A stretch of 26,831 nt of DNA from Mnemiopsis leidyi (lineage: Eukaryota; Ctenophora; Tentaculata; Lobata; Bolinopsidae), in NCBI GenBank assembly GCA_000226015.1, contig JH153180.1, positions 22,336-49,166 on the forward strand, in the 5' to 3' direction. A model generated the notes under the pieces. The model worked only from the letters and a program-made list of their open reading frames with translations, was not told the origin of the DNA and searched no databases. The position numbers and the translations under genes were made by a program. Shown here one piece after another: positions 1 through 12,800 of the stretch; the first letter of the stretch is position 1; every line of letters starts with the position of its first letter.

Positions 1-186
1 TTAACCAAAAATTTGTGAGTCTCGAGACTATTGTCAATCGATTTTTCATCAAATTTTAGTCTGGGTTCGAAAAAAAGTTGCCACCCCCAATGTAGTATGA
101 CAACATGAAGCGTGGTATACGACCCGACTAAAATTTGACGAAAAATCGATTGAGAATAGTGTCGAGGTTCAAAAATTTTTAGTTAA
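1..186. mobile_element. Foldback / MITE-like element with TTAA ends
   Basis: About 65 bases at 1-66 pair as an imperfect inverted repeat with about 65 bases at 120-186. Both arms contain the shared core AATCGATTTTTC followed by TCAAATTTTAGTC when read inward. The arms surround a spacer of roughly 55 bases that encodes nothing. Both outer ends carry TTAA (1-4 and 183-186), the target duplicated by piggyBac-type elements, so a non-autonomous piggyBac-like MITE is the first guess. Because the element touches the window edge, its true left end and target duplication cannot be confirmed. It could also be a plain foldback element. Confidence 0.5.
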
Positions 187-3100
187 GTGTCTTATCTGGG
201 GTGGTTGCCACCACCCTAATATATAGATGCAGGTCTGTCCGGTTTTTCTTGACTGCACTTTTTCTCTTGAAACAAGAGCAAATCATTTTACAAAGTTTGG
301 TTTTACAACACTTTATCTTTAGTTTTACAACACCTTATCTCCGGAGATAAGAAAGGTGGAGGTGTTTGGGGAGGGGGAGGGGGTTCTCGGCGATGCGGGT
401 ATTAGAAATCCCGGCCGTAGGCCGTGTTTCAAGCTAGTAATTGTAACGTCACCTAGACTCTTGACTCGCATACCATGTCTGACAGTTCATTAATGAAGGG
501 GTAACGACGACAACATCGGGTATGACGTACAATGCATAATAGATACTCCCGTCACTACATAATGGAAAATAAAGGCGGTATTATATACAAAAGGTTTAGC
601 AGGAAAAGCGGACCAAATGATCCTAACTCAATATCCAATCGTCATTGCTTATTGCTTACGTGCCCCATGAGTATTGACTATAGTATTGAGTTTAACCAAG
701 CGATACAGGATATATTACTGAGTTGGCAGGTAATTTTGGAGAAGTTAAGGTTCCAGAGTCCATACCATTCAATCTGACTAGTATACCATATCTGTGGGTA
801 GATAGATTGGCTGACTGTGTTAGCTTTGTTTTAACAGCACAACACTATTACATAATCAGTAATCAGGAGTTCCATATCGCACAAATTGGTCTTTTGTTAC
901 TGCCGCTTGTTTAACAAAGACGGCTCGGTTACTTGCTAGCCATCTTATTGAAGATCCCTGGCTTACCACTTTGTTAGCATGTATGTTACCCTTTTATCAG
1001 TCTGTTTGTGTGGGTGCTGTATTTCTGTTGGGGTTTGTCCAACATTTCACACGGACTATTTAGCCTATTGGTAAAAGTTCGCTCCACACGTGCCGGATGA
1101 CGCAAGAGCAAGTAACGATGACGCCAATCTAACACCTAGCAAGTTATGTCAGGTTCATTATCCTCAATACCTACCTTGACATAGCAATGTTAAATTTGTT
1201 ATTAACCTGATCCTCACGTTTACTCCTCTCTGTCCCCCAACCTGATCTGTCCCTTGTCCCTCTGTCCCAGTTTTATCTTCACCCCGACAGTGAAGGGTGC
1301 TGACGCTCACTCCCTCTCTCAACTGCAGTTTGGCTATGGCTTTATCTCCGTAGTTTCCGGAAATCTAAATATCACTCTGGCTACTTATCGTTTGTGTTAT
1401 CACTAGCTAGCAGTAATGACACTTCGTTTTGTTTTGGTACGCAGCCAGCCCACTTCCCCCTCAACCTCCGCCCCCGACCCGTGAAGAGTGCACACTTTAC
1501 CCACACTTCCTAATTGGGGTTGTTACTTTTCCAGACATAGCTGGTGTCCGTGTTGAAGTGCTAAGTGACACGGTGGGATGTCACTGCGTGCTAGTACAGT
1601 GGTTGATGACGCGCGCGCTCAGCAGCAGTGTGTAGGGTTGGCGTGTTTGTATGGGTGTTCTCACCTTCCTATCTTCAGTGCCACATTTTATGTTTATGTT
1701 ATACACTGAGTCCGTCAATCTATGCTGACAGGGCAGTGGGACCATCCTTGGTCACATACTCACATATTATGCAGCTAATTATGCAGCGCAGGTCTTTAGT
1801 TGTCAATCATCAACGAAATTGTACGGTACTTTTTAATCTATATAGTACTCTCGTCTCATTTTTTTTCTTGAAATTTCACCTGTTCTCACAGAAGCAATTT
1901 TCCACAAATAAGTTATTCCAAGAATGCTGTTAACAGCAAAACGGGCTCTACAGTTGCAAGGCTTTTTAACTCTATATCTTGTTATAGGTGAAACTGAAGC
2001 TGTTTAAACTGCCTGCCCGACGGTGACTTGACAAAAAACTTGGCCTCCATACCCCTTCGGCCCACTAATTCCAAACTTGTATGCGAAATTCTTAATATTG
2101 TAGAAGTCGACAAAGTTAGTACTGGTATGAATTCAGGTGGTGTGATGTTAAAACATGTACAACTGCTGTGTGGAGATGCGGATGTAACTTTGTCCTACAG
2201 AATGTATCGCAGTTTAGAATGTCAGAGAACCGTCTAGAAGCGCTTGAAGGGTTGATCAGATTCAGGGACACATCTCCTTCTGTTCATACATCCATGTCTG
2301 TCGATAGTGCAGTTTCAGTGGCCAGTCTGGCTTAATTATGTAACGATTGTACTTACATTTTAGATTGGACTTGATCTAGATTCTGTGGAGAGTCAGCAGC
2401 CTGTAGCGGCTGAGGTAGCGTCTGCCGAAATCTGACGTAACTAATAACCATTAATTAAGTTATCAATTAACGCACTTAAGTCACCGTTATATATTGTAAC
2501 GCTGAGTGGATCAGGTCATCATTTGAGTGGGTACTAGCTAGCCTCTCGACTGTTGGTATCTATCTCTTGCATTAACGTCACAAAGTAAATAAGGAATAAT
2601 GGGCAGTGTTTACGTCGACTAAAGTGGGATTTCTTTGAAATCCCATCTGGCCATTTCTCTACTACAATCCTGGCTAACTTGACTTGATCAGATGTAATTT
2701 ATCTGCAATTGTTTTCCTCTAATTTTCGGATTGCCATGGGTTGGGCTTGATTTCAGGTTTAGAAATGTGGCTGCACTGATTACACTGTGATTTTGCAATA
2801 TAATGAATATGAATATGATATTTGATGGTCGTCTAAGAACCTTATCTTACCTGAAGCTGTTTGGAATCACCTACCTAACCAGCTCCCCAATAGGGCTGTG
2901 AGGATAAGTTTTCTTAGAATTGGTGAACTTCAGAAAAGCGTGACGAGCAACCTGGAACGTAATATTCTCAGATGCACATGAGTAGACAGACATTGAAATT
3001 AGAGCGGTACTTGAACCACAGTTTCAAAGAAAAATAGATAGGTCTGAGTGTAAACTGGTGTGAACTTGAACTAATACAGACGATCCCTAATAATGAGAAC

Positions 3101-3933
3101 ACTTTAGACTCCTTGCCATATTCTCTACAGAACTACTCACTACAAGACTCCGGTGCTGTCTACTTGGGTGTTTCGGCACTGTCTCCTATAACACATCACC
3201 TGCTGAACGGTCCAGCCCTGCAACTTTCAGTCCAGTTATCAGAAAGTGAACTTGACGAAACTTGCTGATATGTTTCCCTGGTTACACCCACTGTTTGCAT
3301 TATGTCACTTTTCACAGGTCAGTCACTAGATCACAGTTCGCTGTACTTACAAAGTTTCCCAGAACTTCCACAGCCGGTACCTTCCTCAAACTTAGCTAGA
3401 ATCCCGGAACCACTTTCTGTGCTAGATAGAAAGAGTTGGCTAAGTTTGACAGATAAAAGTGTTAAAACAGTAAAAGTTCCCCTGTGTCTGTGGTAGCTTG
3501 TCTCTCCCATTCCCTCACTAGCACTCCAACTTACAACTTAGTAACTCTATAGAGACGTCCTGTTTTTGTGTGAGCGTCGTGTGACAGTGGTCATTGGAAC
3601 GGCAAATTCTACATTGTCGAAATGTAGTTTCTTTTTAACTTCTTTTTACCCTGCCCCTGTATTTTACTTTTTAGTTATACCCGTTTTACCACGGTCCCCC
3701 TTACTTAAGTACTTAAATGCGTACCTTAACTATGTCCCGTTAATGATGTCACCCGGCCTGCTTTAATTTAGAGAGGACGTGTGAGTAGCTGATTCTTTAC
3801 AAACGCACTGTGTATTCTTCCTGTCGTTAGAAACATCCTGCCACGTTAACTTAGCGGTTATATTTGAGTATTTAGTATGTTGTAGAACTCCAATAAGTTG
3901 AGTATAATGGCCTGAAGATTGGTTGGTCCGAGG
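187..3933. other. 3.7 kb without a supportable gene; scattered open fragments
   Basis: No chain of exons with matching splice phases could be built here on either strand. Several open fragments of 40-80 codons read like protein but sit in different frames and are separated by stops: about 1989-2237, 2219-2338, 2842-2980, 3034-3267 and 3302-3496. The fragments near 2842-3350 faintly recall a GAIN/GPS region, which I treat as speculation. A perfect 18-bp palindrome, CTTATCTCCGGAGATAAG, lies at 334-351. Intergenic DNA with decayed coding relics is the most cautious description. Confidence 0.4.
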
Positions 3934-4350
3934 TGACTGTTGCTCTTAGTTAACGTTAATTAATGTAACTTAGCACTGTGTTTACTCTTAGTTAACGTTA
4001 CTTAATGTAACTTAGCACTGTGTTTGCTCTTAGTTAGCGTTACTTAATGTAACTCACCACTATGTTTGCTCTTAGTTAACGTTACTTAATGTAACTCACC
4101 ACTATGTTTGCTCTTAGTTAACGTTACTTAATGTAACTCACCACTATGTTTGCTCTTAGTTAACGTTACTTTATGTAACTCACCACTATGTTTGCTCTTA
4201 GTTAACGTTACATTATGTAACTCACCACTATGTTTGCTCTTAGATAGCGTTAATTAATGTAACTCACCACTATGTTTGCTCTTATTTAGCGTTATTAAAT
4301 GTAACTCACCACTATGTTTGCTCTTAGTTAGCGTTAATTAATGTAACTCA
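3934..4350. repeat. 42-bp minisatellite, about 10 copies
   Basis: A unit of 42 bases is repeated head to tail about ten times with a few substitutions per copy. Each unit carries a GTTAACGTTA block followed by a near-palindrome of the form GTTAC-TTAAT-GTAAC, then a CTCACCACTATGTTTGCTCT segment. Early copies have TTAGCACTGTG where later copies have TCACCACTATG, so the array grew from two related unit types. It lies about 350 bases upstream of the likely ADAM promoter. Units abut directly with no unique spacers, so this is not a CRISPR array. Confidence 0.9.
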
Positions 4351-4703
4351 ACGTTGCTCGCTTATGTCCCTATTTTCGGAAACTCTCTCATCTTCGGCGT
4401 TTTATTGGTTTTCAGTGCTCTACTATTTAAGTATTGATAGCTGATTAGCTATATATCGACATCTGTACGCTATTATAGTATATCTATTTAGGACTAGTAA
4501 TTGTACAATCGCCATAAGTTTTGTGGGAGATTTGTTATCAAATAATACCAGTGATTTCTTTTCTCCGCTACTAGTGATCAAGATTAGGATTAAGTTTCAA
4601 ATTTTCGCGTGGCCTGGTCTGCCGTTTACCACCCATCATTCATTTACCTACAATGAACCACAGCCCCATCACAGTCTCCGGGCGTGCTAGAATCACGTCA
4701 CTG

Positions 4704-4737
4704 TCACGTGCTATAACACGTGACCTATTATATTATT
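4704..4737 (+). promoter_or_regulatory. Possible ADAM promoter: two E-boxes and an AT-rich TATA-like element
   Basis: Two CACGTG E-boxes lie at 4705-4710 and 4717-4722, immediately followed by TATTATATTATT at 4726-4737. A start site about 25-30 bases further on, near 4760, would give a short first exon ending at a strong donor at 4813/4814. The assignment rests on motif order and the downstream donor only. Confidence 0.35.
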
Positions 4738-4759
4738 GAACCGGGGCAGCTCATCAGGA

Positions 4760-4813
4760 CACAGTCTTCATATGGAGTGTGATCTGGAGCCATTATTTTG
4801 ATATGGATATCGT
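4760..4813 (+). other. Possible non-coding first exon of the ADAM gene
   Basis: The stretch ends with GT|GTAAGTA, a near-consensus splice donor. An ATG at 4803 opens a frame that hits a stop soon after splicing to either AG near 5421 (TTTGTAAG or TGTCTAG), so it would be a small upstream ORF and not the protein start. The region up to 5420 otherwise behaves as an intron or leader without coding signal. The start coordinate is an estimate. Confidence 0.3.
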
Positions 4814-5434
4814 GTAAGTACTTCCTACTGGGATACTGCCCTGCCTTTTTGTCGTAATTTGTTTTTTCCTTCAGTGGAAGTTAGAATCCACTAAAAATGT
4901 ACGTCATCGAGTGATTTTCCTCCACATACTTACCCTACTTCATATCTAATACCTTACCTAACCCCATGGTTTACATCATTTTCTCTTGTGGGATAAAATC
5001 ATGCATTGTCATCGGACTTGCTTTATATTTATACATCTCATAGATTGATGACGAAATAATGTAGTGATGTCTAGATTTATAACCTGGACAGTCCGATATT
5101 GTTCGCAAAAGTTCCTTCTGTTAAAACTTCAAGATCGACACGTGTGAGTTTAAAATTCCTTTCATCCTCCTACGACTGTTAATGCCCCTTGTCCAAAATA
5201 AATTGCATTCCTGTTCGGTGCCATCCTTTGTTATTGGCTGGCCGATTTCTCTGCAGCCAATACCACGTAGCTATTTGTGATCATTAAACACGATTAAACA
5301 CTTTGATCAAAACATGGACATATCTCACTACTCCCTCTTCCGCTCGAATTGTGTTGATATTTGTAATGATAGTTGTAAATTCTCCAGCTATTTGTTGAGT
5401 AGTTAACCATCTTGTTTGTAAGGATGTCTAGGTG

Positions 5435-8400
5435 ATGACTGCTGAAAATCGTGTAATGCCCCACCGACTTCACCTACTTTTCATCATCCTTCTACCCTTA
5501 TTATCAGGTAAGAGTAAAGACACGGTTAACTTAGTTTGGGAGTGAGTCAATTTCTCAACTCGACACATTTATTGGCCATTAGCCATAAAGCCATGATATC
5601 GAATACTTTAATAAGATCTTATCTTTTATTTTAAACTTACTAAATTCATTTTAATAAGAACTTAGTCGACATCATGAAACTGTACTATCAAACTTCAAGC
5701 CGAAGCAAGAAATAAAGATAATATGATATCATTGTGTTATACATTTGATTTATCAATAAAGCAGTAATCCGTCTCTACAACCTCTCATTATAGTTTATGC
5801 ATAACTACCTTGAACTCCTACTATGATGTGACGACAATGACAATCCATACCAATTCCTTCTTACCTAATAGCAAGTCTTACTGCCTCGTGTACATTTCGT
5901 ACCTACGTTAATTGTACTCAAATTTCAGAATCTTCAGAAAGTCGAGTACTTTACACAACCCCCACGATTATCAGCAGTATAAAGGTCAGCAATTTTTCCT
6001 CTTCCTAGATAAATAATTTGTGAGGTATTTACACGCAAACATTAGGTTCCATTATCATTCTTGTATGCAGTTATCATCACAAGTGATCAAATGATCATGC
6101 ATCGATGAATTATCAAACATTCTGTAAGAATACTCTAATAATTTAGTAATTTGTCCAAGTTCGTCTATTTTGTGTTCTGTATTCTGTACCTCGTGTTCTG
6201 TACCTCACGTGTTGTTTTCTGTACCTTTGTTCTGAACGTACCCAGGAAACATAAAGCTGCGAAGGTCGGCCGATGCCGGACATTTATGTTCGAATTAGAG
6301 CTGAAGCAAGGTTTCAGTGTCCTTGCAAGGGTTTTGCTGAATCCTCGGTCGTTCTACTTTTTAACTGTTTGACACGAGCCTGTACAAAAGTAAATTGTAT
6401 TCACAGTCTGTAAAACTGCAGGTTATACCTACTTATGTACTTGTTGTTGCAGTAAGTTTAAAAAAACCTTAATGTCTAAAAAATGTGAGGATATGGCACT
6501 CTGTCTGTGGCGGTGTTATATTACTTAACATGGAAAAGGTGCTATTTTCGTCCCCATTACAAAATGGCAACCGTTCTAACTGAGAAATGATAGTCTAGAC
6601 ACGACCAATTTCAATCCAGTTGTCAGTTTTCATTGAGTGAAGTTTGGTAATGTCTATAAATAGAACAGGTGGACCTGCCCACATCATCCCCTATTACAGG
6701 ATATCTAATTCTGTTATTGTGATGGTGTGACAGGGGGATTTAGCGATGGTTTTGTTATAAGAGGACTCTCGTACATTGGTAATTCTCGCATTATCAATAC
6801 CAGACCTGGCCCTTATCAGTGATACATAAATGTTACTGATATTCCTCTGTAATTGGAAACTGGTAGATTGTGTGTTGCATGCCTTGTTCCCTGGTAACGT
6901 GTGTGTATCCTCGGCGCATTACCGCAATCAGGAGACTTAGGAACAGTCTTTACATGTCACTTTGTTATGGAGATTTTAATAACTGCCGTGGGATGGAAGT
7001 GACGAATATCTAATAGCTTGGTTCTTGGCGGTAACGACAAAGTATTTGGTGCGAAATAGAACGTAATTGTATTTACCGTAGGTCTCATCATAACAATCTG
7101 GTGACTATATATCATTATATCGTGCGTTTCGTGTTAAAATTTGTTATTTGGATACTACATTCCTTGTCGTTACAGGAAATTCCTTAACCGAGAAAAAGCT
7201 GGAATTCAATGCATGTATATTTTCAGAACGGAGACGAATTAAAGATAGGCCTGCGACATAACTCCACCGATATAGTTATCTTATTACATAAAAACAGGTA
7301 AAATCCATGACCTTTGGTTTTGAATTACACTCACGTGCAAAGAATTTCAAATATTTTTTTCATGTCATAGAAAAGTTCGCAATACAAGACTTATCTATTG
7401 CTAGACTAAGTTTGTTGCGTTTATTCGAGCACTTAATCGATCCTAAGTGATACATCGTTAGTCCTCACATAAAGCATCAAAGGAATGAAACTCATTGCTC
7501 TATATCGTGCTTATCAGTATTATTTGATAGTCCACGACTCACGTACATCGATCCTTATTCGTTATCGATAAAGGTGATCTTCAATGCAGCTATAATGTAA
7601 CGCGCGACTCCGCACTTAACTTCTATGTTATAGTTCGCGCGTTTTTTACATTTTTGGCGCGCGCGCAGTCACGACGCGCGCATGAACAAAATTAAAATTT
7701 CTATTCGACTGGCCGCATGTGTTTAAGTCTAAGAAATATACGTTTTTGTGTACTGACAACTGTGACCTGTGTTGACATGAAGATGTGAATATTTCTGCAG
7801 GGAGGTATCAGGTACATACAAAATACTCGTACAAGAAGGAGACGGAGATCTTGTGCCGCACAGGAAAGCTCCGTCATGCCAATACACCGGCCATGTAGTT
7901 GGACAGAGACACTCCCTTGCAGTACTCAGCATCTGTGATGGCATTAGGTGAGCTTACTTGCTTGATTTCAGCTAGCCTAGCGACGTCTCAGGTCTGAAAA
8001 CTGGGGTATGTTACTTCGAAGCTGGCTCCAGCGATCTGGTTGGTGAACTCTCAACACTCTACTAGAAATGGCATGACGCAACTTTTAACTCTTTCCAAGC
8101 TGAATTTAAATTTACCCAGAGTATGACTTAAATATAAGCTATCCCCGCAAGTGGTTAATCATGAATATCTCAGGGGTAAAGTGCAGTTCGGTAGAACGGA
8201 ATTCCACATACGACCGGTAGAAGATAGTCCTGATAAGGGAGATTACCATAGAAACGGCTACACAGGATATGGGGAGAATCCCTCAGTTCATCAGAAGGAG
8301 CTGGAAGCTAGGATACCTAGGAAACATGAACTTTTTAAACCTCCTGTTTATGACAAAGAAGTGAAGTTTGGACATGTTGATTCTGGTTAGTTTTATCATT

Positions 8401-8650
8401 GAAAGTTTATGGATCCTGTAAGATTGGTCAATGATGCCAAGTTTATAATAATCGACTATCCGCTAATGTGTTTTACGTTTAGGCGATCGTGAAAGAGTTA
8501 AGAAAAGCTATGAAGTAAAGTCAAGACAAAAGCGACTAACTTCTTACACCATGGACCAGACACAGATTATGAAAGCTAATGTTAAGAAACTTGAACGTCG
8601 ATATATGGAAGTTTCTGTTATTATTGACCGTGCGCAGTATGTTGTATTAG
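5435..8650 (+). other. ADAM signal peptide and prodomain exons (six exons)
   Basis: Exon 1 encodes MTAENRVMPHRLHLLFIILL and onward, a hydrophobic signal segment cleaved near residue 25; Met8 is an alternative start giving a cleaner signal peptide. Exons 2-5 hold the prodomain, recognised by SCQYTGHVVGQRHSLAVLSI, which matches the family pattern CxYxGxVxGxxxSxxxLxxC, followed by C-D-G-I-R-G. The sixth exon (8483-8650) ends the prodomain with the furin-type site SRQKR|L and opens the protease domain with RRYMEVSVIID. Between the last prodomain cysteine and the furin site there is no cysteine, so the usual cysteine-switch residue is missing. Confidence 0.85.
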
Positions 8651-9733
8651 GTGAGTTCCTATATTTCTGTCCATTTGAATTTGATCTTATTTCTTTTTAA
8701 TCGCAGTGATGGTGTGAAGTGGAGGGATTTCTTTGTTAGTTTAATCAGAAAAAGGACTGATTGTTTGGTCACGTAAATCTTGTACCATTGCGTATTCCAC
8801 GTTACAAGATGTACGTAACCACACCAACAGTTCTATTTCTGATTAAACTTACCGCAGTGACAGTTAACCTTTACAAAAGCCCCTACAAAAGCGTTTTCCT
8901 ATCATACTAATAGAATGGCATGATTTATGTAATAACGCATGGTTAACAATTCAGGTAGAAATCAACAGAGAACTACTGACTTTGTAGAGGAAGTTATGAA
9001 CCACATCGGGGCTGTAAGTTCTTGAAACTATTTTCTTGTTTGCTTTGTCTTTTCTCGCGTCTATCTGACGGCCAATAATAACATTGATTTTGCTAAACTG
9101 AGCATTTTTCTCGAATGAACTATTTTTCTGAACATTCCCGAAAAAACTAAGAAATAGGTGACGAGAAGCCGAGCAATAAACCCAAACGTTTGCACAACGA
9201 TTTTTGGTCACCCTGTAGTTTCATTGCAAGCAAATATAGAAATATTCAATCTATCTCGCCTGAGAAATAATTCAATTTCTTTCCAACATAAGGTTTTATT
9301 TGCAGAAATTCAAGCCGTATAACATTATTATAGCTGTCGTACAGCTAGTTATATGGAAAGACAGGAATCCTGAGTCAATTCCGATGCCGGACAGCTACAC
9401 GTGAGTTTTATAACGGACTATACTTATATTTGTACATGTGTGTTATAACAGACTATACTTATATTTGTACATGTGTGTTATAACAGACTATACTTATATT
9501 TGTACATGTGTGTTATTACAGACTATACTTATATTTGTACATGTGTGTTATAACAGACTATACTTATATTTGTACATGTGTGTTATAACAGACTATACTT
9601 ATATTTGTACATGTGTGTTATAACAGACTATACTTATATTTGTACATGTGTGTTATAACAGACTATACTTATATTTGTACATGTGTGTTATAACAGACTA
9701 TATAGACTATAACAGACTGTACTTGTGTCACAA

Positions 9734-9824
<91 letters not shown>

Positions 9825-12800
9825 CGACGGACAGACAGACAAACAGACAGACAGACACACACACAGACTGACAGACAGACTCACACAAATAATTCCTTGT
9901 TGATCATGGGATGTAATTCGCAGGCGTGTCCTGGAAAACACCTCACAATATAGAAGGAATGTACTTCTGGATAAGCAGGAGAGTGACATCACCATCATGA
10001 TAACGTAAGTTTTTATTTCAGGATCCTCCATTGACTTTGAGAATGTGTCTCCTGACGACTTCTATTTTGTAGTTTGGTGGTAAACCCTATCGATTTTGAA
10101 TAACTGGGAGGTATTTTGACAGAAATTTAACCTTGATAATTACCACGGAGACGTGGAGCCCCAGCTTACCAAATTATCCTCATGATACTTACAACAATAC
10201 TTTCCAGAGGTACACCGTTTAACGAGGCTAGCACTATTGGCGGTGCCTACACGGACCAAATGTGTGACCCGCTCCGCAGTACCAATATCAACTACGACAC
10301 GGGCACTGGTAACAAGATACCCTACCTTGCTACCTTGATAGCACACGAGGTCGGACACGTCATGGGAATGTATCACGATGTGGACGACGTGAACATGAAC
10401 AGACACAAAACTTGTGACTGTCCTTGTGAGTGAAACATAGAAACACTTTTAAGGACAATTCATGGGTGCCACATTGATATTCTATTGATTTTATTCAAAG
10501 AAAGCAAAGAAATTCACAATTCCTGTTCTATAATAGGAGTACCTTTTTCATCAGAGTTGTAACCTTGCCATGATTAGGCCGAGCCGAAGATTTCGAGTAC
10601 ATGTCAAACTACCAAGTACCAGATTTCTGCCCTGGGGAACCCACAGAAGACAGGTGTATCATGTACCCCACCATTAACCGGGACTACACTTACTTCTCTC
10701 TTTGCTCACGTAGAACCCTCGAAGAGAACTTACACACAAAACGTTGTCTTTCCAACGCTCCCAAGGAGGTCAGTGTAATATCTTAGGGCGGTTGACTTGA
10801 TTGTAGAGCATCAGCTTACGAGGCTAATTCCAGTTGAGATTGTTTATCTAAATACTTTCCTTGTCTACTGTCACATTCCCTAGCGATCTGTCAGTGTGAA
10901 TGCTTACCAACATTTTTAGCCTTAAATTCTTCGTCTTCATCTTAATTCTGCTAAATAAAAAAATGAAAATGACAAATTCCTCGCAGCCGGTTGAAGTGAA
11001 CGGACCGCTATGCGGTAACGCCATCATAGAGCCTGGAGAAACGTGTGACTGTGGAAACGACGAGGACTGTCCAATTCTAGATCCGTGTTGTGAAGTTGGC
11101 ACCTGTCAGCTGAAGAACACGAGCAGCTGCTTTACTGGCGCTTGTTGTAGTGATACTGTAAGTCACAGTCTATATGTTTGGGAGTAAGTCTGTTGCTGTG
11201 AAATATTGAGAGTGTTTGGGAGTAAGTCTGTTGCTGTGAAATATTGAGTGTTTGGGAGCAAGTCTGTTGCTGTGAAATATTCAGAGTGTTTGGGAGCAAG
11301 TCTGTTGCTGTGAAATATTCAGAGTGTTTGGGAGTTATCAACTCGGTTTGACTAAGCTTCATGAGTTCACATCTAGCAAAGGTTGACTGATTTGGTTTCA
11401 TTAGCTGCCTATGTTTACGAACATTTATATTTAGTAGGCTGGAAAATCGAGTCTCGTTTCCCATTGTAACCGAATCAGGAAAGAAAATCCGAAATAGCAA
11501 AAATACTGCCTCATCACCTGACGGGCTGAAGACTAACGTTTACACCATGACTACCTACCTTATTATCCCAGTGTCAATTCAAACCAAAAGGAACCTTGTG
11601 CCGTGGCAAATCGGAGGGGATGGAGTGCGATTTTGAGGAAACTTGTACTGGTACCAACTCTGTGGTGAGTTAGGATCAGGATATTAACCAATTAGGAAGA
11701 CTTCAATTATCGGAGTTTACCAAAATTCCCATTCACTCTAAAAAACCGCTAAAAGCCTGGAAGGGTATATTTAAAAGACTAATAGACATTCCCCGACTTA
11801 TTTTTAAACCATACACTCATAACAATATAACATGACCTCCAAACATTCCAGTGCCCACGTGACACCTACAAGCAAGACGGCCGGACGTGTAGGGACACAA
11901 ACAAGAGAGATGGGTTCTGCTCCAGAAGTGACTGCCTTACCCTCCTCAGTCAGTGTCAAGTAAGTATTCTTAAGTTTAATCATATTTATCATACTTATTT
12001 TATATATATATATTTATATACTGTGGTGTATTTCACCAAAAATTCAGCAGTCAGAACTCAGAAGGCAATGGATAGATATCGAGTATCAACAACAATATTT
12101 ACTTGCGATGAGCAACGTATTACCGGCCCTGCAAATACTTCACTATAAACCTTACAGAAAGTGTTCGGACCGACAGCTAAAGAAGCTGGAGACGAGTGTT
12201 GGGATGGTAACAAGAAAGGATACTGGCAAGGAAACTGTGGGTATGGGGACTATGATGAGCAAACTCAGAGATATGGAACTTACTACAAATGTGAAGAAGA
12301 GTGAGTCAAAATTTCCCGGGTGTGCCTCTTCTAATGGACCAAAGCGCCTGAATTAGATACATTTACGATGTACATTGCACACTTTTCAAACTTGGTATAA
12401 GAATTAGAACCATCAACCACCATTAACCAAGTTTAATTGTTTTTAGGAACAAGCATTGCGGCCTGCTAAACTGTCTCATCCACAAAGATAACGAAAGGGA
12501 AGCCAGAGCCCACGTGATGGACGTCATCCCGAACGCAAAAACTACAATCGGGATGGAAAACCCCCGTGCTAGGGATGACCCTGACTATAAGTACCGCTGC
12601 GCGTAAGTTAACCAGTTTTCAGATATTGTATCAGCATTGTCGTCTTAGAGTCCTTGGTCAATAGAGCTCAAATTGGAGTTAGGTTCATTCATGAACTTGG
12701 CCGACCTGTTAACTGAACTTAATGGATTCAGGACTGTACGGTTTTCGCCCTCCAAGACCGCCGAAAACGAGGACGAAGAAACTGACGGTTTTGTAGACCT

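Larger units (their letters stand above)
8955..10768 (+). other. ADAM catalytic domain exons
   Basis: Five exons (8955-9013, 9306-9400, 9924-10004, 10208-10425, 10578-10768), together with the end of exon 6, build the reprolysin-type (M12B) catalytic domain, about residues 210-425. The zinc site HEVGHVMGMYHD has all three histidines and the catalytic glutamate (E368). CIMYP supplies the Met-turn (M422), followed by the family pattern F-S-x-C-S. The intron between the second and third of these exons holds the 35-bp minisatellite and the long CA tract. Confidence 0.9.

Noticed and set aside
532-914. Two overlapping open frames of 81 and 63 codons
   Set aside because: They lack splice support and recognisable motifs and are of a length expected by chance in this composition.
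3934-4350. CRISPR-like direct repeats
   Set aside because: Units abut with no unique spacers and the context is a eukaryotic gene locus; the same applies to the 35-bp array at 9408-9704.
6151-6372. Possible extra prodomain exon in the 1.2 kb intron
   Set aside because: The acceptor and donor phases do not fit the phase 0 boundaries of the neighbours, and the prodomain reads adequately without it.
9688-10031. Long His/Thr- or Cys/Val-rich open frames
   Set aside because: They are translations of the CA microsatellite and adjoining GACA tract, not genes.
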